This document shows, piece by piece, positions 6,887 to 8,749 of a DNA stretch of 8,749 nucleotides (position 1 is its first letter; each line of letters opens with the position of its first letter). The notes under the pieces are model-generated. The model worked only from the letters and a program-made list of their open reading frames with translations. It did no database searches and was not told where the DNA came from. The stretch covers positions 1-8,749 of the forward strand of contig DXOJ01000681.1 of the NCBI GenBank assembly GCA_019412865.1. Direction: 5' to 3'. Source of the DNA: Bacteroides sp. Lineage in GTDB: Bacteria; Bacteroidota; Bacteroidia; Bacteroidales; Bacteroidaceae. Both the position numbers and the translations under genes were made by a program.

Positions 6887-7027
6887 ATAGCCATCCTCCA
6901 ACTAGAATAAAAGATAACTAATTGTTCCCAAACAGGTAAAAACAACAGCAACGGACAAAGCAGAAATGGCGAAGAATAAGCAATAGGGGAATAACACCTA
7001 TAATATTAAGCTATAGAGTACCCAATA

Positions 7028-7825
7028 TTAAATAATTCCAAAATGTTTCAGCGCTTTACAAAGCCCGTCATTCTCCACCGTATCAGTAACAAAATTGGCT
7101 GAAGCCTTGACTATCTCCGATGCATTTCCCATAGCCACTCCGATTCCGGCAACTTTCAACATAGGAATATCATTACCACCATCGCCGCAAGCCATTATTT
7201 CCGTCATTCCAATCCCATAATAATCAGCAAATACCGAAAGGCCGGTTGCTTTACTTATTCCTGCCACATTTACGTCAGCAAATAAAGGATGCCAGCGCGA
7301 CAAGGAAAGATTAGGCAGAAACGACATCACTTTTTGTTCCATCTCATCATCGATATAAAAACAAAGCTGACAACACTCTTTCTTTTCAAACAGGTTTTCA
7401 ATGTCTACAACGGTCGGGATAGGGTGTTCCACGATTTTAGCAATCTGTTCGACAGTCGGAGTCAGACGATTAACAAACACACCTTCATCCAATTCAATAG
7501 CGACTGCAAAATCAAAGGTCTTTGCTATTTCCATGGCTTTCTTAAAATCATCTTTCGGAATAAGGTGCTTTCTTATCACAGTGCCATCCTGCAAAACACA
7601 GTCGGCACCATTCAATGCAATAATTCCGTCATACGGAACATCAGCTATTTCATGAAGGTCGCCTGCCGCTCTACCGGTAGCAATGACTATTCGAATTCCA
7701 CCGTCATGAATCTTCCTAAGGGCATCAACAGAGGATGGCAACACTTTATGAGTTTCAAAACTTACCAATGTTCCATCCACATCGAGCATGATCGCTTTTA
7801 TCATAACATTTATATCTTTATTCAT
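7028..7825 (-). CDS. Cof-type HAD-IIB phosphatase (BT4131-like)
   Basis: A cytoplasmic Mg2+-dependent phosphatase of the haloacid dehalogenase superfamily, subfamily IIB, with a C2 cap. Motif I is DVDGT (nucleophile D15, acid/base D17), motif II is T50 in IATGR, motif III is K192, and motif IV is GDGGND at 214-219. The cap spans about residues 85-185. The length of 265 residues is normal. The sequence resembles B. thetaiotaomicron BT4131, a sugar-phosphate phosphatase, in VSFETH after motif I and the HFGII C-terminus, as I remember that protein. A hexose-phosphate substrate is therefore likely but not proven. Homologs usually begin MxKA, so the ATG at 7804 (codon 8) may be the real start. A promoter and leader lie immediately upstream, and the sigma gene before it has its own terminator, so this is probably a single-gene unit. 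Confidence 0.93.
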   Translation of the reverse strand: MNKDINVMIKAIMLDVDGTLVSFETHKVLPSSVDALRKIHDGGIRIVIATGRAAGDLHEIADVPYDGIIALNGADCVLQDGTVIRKHLIPKDDFKKAMEIAKTFDFAVAIELDEGVFVNRLTPTVEQIAKIVEHPIPTVVDIENLFEKKECCQLCFYIDDEMEQKVMSFLPNLSLSRWHPLFADVNVAGISKATGLSVFADYYGIGMTEIMACGDGGNDIPMLKVAGIGVAMGNASEIVKASANFVTDTVENDGLCKALKHFGII

Positions 7826-7859
7826 TCTTCGACAATTTAGAGAAGCAAATCGACTATCC

Positions 7860-7884
7860 TTGACTGATAAGTCAGAGCAGTCAA
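7860..7884. promoter_or_regulatory. Inverted repeat in the HAD gene leader
   Basis: TTGACTG (7860-7866) and CAGTCAA (7878-7884) form 7-bp arms around an 11-nt loop that contains a smaller CTGA/TCAG pairing. The site lies just downstream of the expected transcription start and about 35 nt before the first ATG. It could be an operator or a leader hairpin; no T-tract follows on the minus strand. Confidence 0.4.
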
Positions 7885-7895
7885 TTAAACAGTGA

Positions 7896-7925
7896 CAAAG
7901 TTACTGAAAAAATTCCCATAACAAA
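7896..7925 (-). promoter_or_regulatory. Bacteroides-type promoter of the HAD phosphatase gene
   Basis: On the minus strand, -33 box TTTG (7922-7925), then 18 nt, then TAACTTTG (7896-7903), which fits the -7 consensus TAnnTTTG exactly. The expected start near 7889 leaves a leader of about 65 nt to ATG 7825 or 85 nt to ATG 7804. Confidence 0.7.
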
Positions 7926-7940
7926 TACAAACCTCCAACA

Positions 7941-7981
7941 CATAAAATAAAAAAGGCAAAAGGAAACGAGATCCTTTTGCC
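7941..7981 (-). terminator. Rho-independent terminator of the sigma factor gene
   Basis: Read on the minus strand, a 10-bp stem GGCAAAAGGA...TCCTTTTGCC (7955-7981, 7-nt loop) is followed by TTTTTTATTTT. It lies about 40 nt after the sigma factor stop and before the HAD promoter, separating the two transcription units. Confidence 0.85.
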
Positions 7982-8021
7982 CTATACCTATTGATACCAA
8001 CTGAAAATTGATAGCAAACGT

Positions 8022-8525
8022 TTAGCGGAAGTCCTTTAATTCTTCCTGCAATTTCTGACGGGTAAAGAATATGCGGCTCTTTACAGTACCTAACGGAAGA
8101 TTCAGCTTTTCTGGAATCTCACGGTACTTGAATCCTGAAACGTGCATAGCAAACGGAACTCTGTATTCTTTCGGCAGAGCGTTGACTACGCGATGCATTT
8201 CTTTTAAATCGTAAGCTCTTTCCGTACTTTCAAAACCTGAATCTTGCGGCAGATTTAAGTGATAGAGGTTTTCAGTCTGATCGACAAATGTCTGATCGCG
8301 CACTATTTTGCGGTAATTATTAATAAAGATGTTCCGCATTATAGTATACATCCATCCTTTGAAATTTGTGTCGGGGGTATATTTATCTTCGTTATCCAAT
8401 GCTTTTAATGAGGTTTCCTGTAACAAATCGTTTGCTTCTTCACGATCGGTTGTCAGTTTATATGCAAAACGGAGTAATTCATCCTGTACTCCTATCAGAT
8501 CTTTCCTGAAGCTTAAACTTTTCAT
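8022..8525 (-). CDS. ECF-type RNA polymerase sigma factor
   Basis: An alternative sigma factor of the extracytoplasmic function group that directs RNA polymerase to a dedicated promoter set. With the ATG at 8525 (MKSLSFRKDLIG) it has 167 residues, usual for ECF factors. The frame is open to an ATG at 8564, but those 13 extra residues are unlike a sigma N-terminus. Numbered from 8525: region 2 covers about 15-75, with the core-binding motif DLLQETSLKAL and the -10 recognition segment FKGWMYTIMRNIFINNYRK. Region 4 covers about 108-162, with the helix-turn-helix around YREIPEKLNLPLGTVKSRIF. The linker is short, with no region 3. No anti-sigma gene or FecR-like partner lies downstream; the next gene is the unrelated HAD phosphatase beyond a terminator. 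An anti-sigma gene beyond the right edge cannot be excluded. Its regulon cannot be read from this sequence. Confidence 0.93.
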   Translation of the reverse strand: MKSLSFRKDLIGVQDELLRFAYKLTTDREEANDLLQETSLKALDNEDKYTPDTNFKGWMYTIMRNIFINNYRKIVRDQTFVDQTENLYHLNLPQDSGFESTERAYDLKEMHRVVNALPKEYRVPFAMHVSGFKYREIPEKLNLPLGTVKSRIFFTRQKLQEELKDFR

Positions 8526-8634
8526 ATACGTTATTTTTAAATTGTGAGTATTCGTTATCATCATTTCGATGTTGCAAGTTTACGCGTTTTCAACAAATGT
8601 GGCAGGTGAAGAACAAACATTGTTTAGGGGAAAA

Positions 8635-8650
8635 TCTATCAGTTGATAGA
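8635..8650. promoter_or_regulatory. Palindrome upstream of the sigma factor gene
   Basis: TCTATCA-GT-TGATAGA, perfect 7-bp arms, centred about 117 nt upstream of the sigma ATG at 8525. A related half-site CTGATAG lies nearby at about 8663-8669. The symmetry and position suggest a dimeric regulator site, but no promoter with a good consensus was found between it and the gene, so the role is uncertain. Confidence 0.35.
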
Positions 8651-8706
8651 ATTTAGGTCATTTCTGATAGTATTCAGGTGGTTTTGAGACTGTCCTTATA
8701 GCGAAA

Positions 8707-8743
8707 ATCCCATTTTGAAGTCACACCTGACTCAAAATGGGAT
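8707..8743 (-). terminator. Strong hairpin, probable terminator of a gene beyond the right edge
   Basis: Perfect 12-bp arms ATCCCATTTTGA (8707-8718) and TCAAAATGGGAT (8732-8743) enclose 13 nt, with three further possible pairs inside. On the minus strand the stem runs into TTTTCGC, a short T-tract. On the plus strand it is followed by AACACA, so only minus-strand termination is plausible. Confidence 0.55.
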
Positions 8744-8749
8744 AACACA

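Noticed and set aside
6890..7027. Terminator or small gene downstream of the HAD gene
   Set aside because: Only weak AT-rich pairings such as CTATA/TATAG are present, without a stable stem and T-tract, and no convincing short ORF.
7289..7840. Plus-strand frames of 84-183 codons opposite the HAD gene
   Set aside because: The minus frame has all four HAD motifs; the opposite frames are low-complexity shadows.
8586..8602. Possible -7 box TAAACTTG upstream of the sigma gene
   Set aside because: It has one mismatch to TAnnTTTG and no TTTG at 18-20 nt upstream; the nearest TTTG is only 11 nt away.

Overview
The window looks like a Bacteroides or close relative (order Bacteroidales). Evidence: two promoters that match the Bacteroides primary-sigma consensus (TTTG, then 18-19 nt, then TAnnTTTG), no clear Shine-Dalgarno sequences, a Bacteroidetes-style tyrosine integrase without the usual first catalytic arginine, a tRNA gene without an encoded CCA, and a HAD phosphatase that resembles B. 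thetaiotaomicron BT4131 as I remember it. Species cannot be settled from the sequence alone.

Layout, left to right. Positions 1-55 are unassigned flank. Positions 56-2695 are a complete IS21-family insertion sequence: istB and istA on the minus strand, bounded by TGTA...TACA ends with paired subterminal repeats. It abuts positions 2696-3381, the 3' part of an IS982-family element whose transposase has lost its N-terminus. Beyond that is a short minus-strand ORF (3348-3524) whose natural 3' end appears to have been replaced by IS982 sequence. Next come an uncharacterised 456-residue gene (3575-4945, minus), a 23-bp tandem repeat array (5006-5109) and a tyrosine recombinase gene (minus, start proposed at 6624). 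The recombinase has a consensus promoter, a 9-bp direct repeat just downstream of it and two abutting palindromes just upstream.

At 6795-6839 lies the 3' part of a tRNA with a CAU anticodon. It begins in the anticodon stem and is followed by an intact terminator. This is the typical scar of integration into a tRNA gene, so everything to its left is best read as the integrase-proximal end of an integrated element, and everything to its right as host chromosome. The element's far end and the 5' half of the tRNA are outside the window.

The host side holds a Cof-type HAD phosphatase and an ECF sigma factor, both on the minus strand. They are separated by the sigma gene's terminator and the HAD gene's own promoter, so they are probably separate transcription units. 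A hairpin at the right edge probably ends a minus-strand gene beyond the window.

No complete new system can be demonstrated. The parts that known families explain least are the 23-bp repeat array with the unknown gene next to it, and the palindrome and direct-repeat cluster around the integrase promoter.
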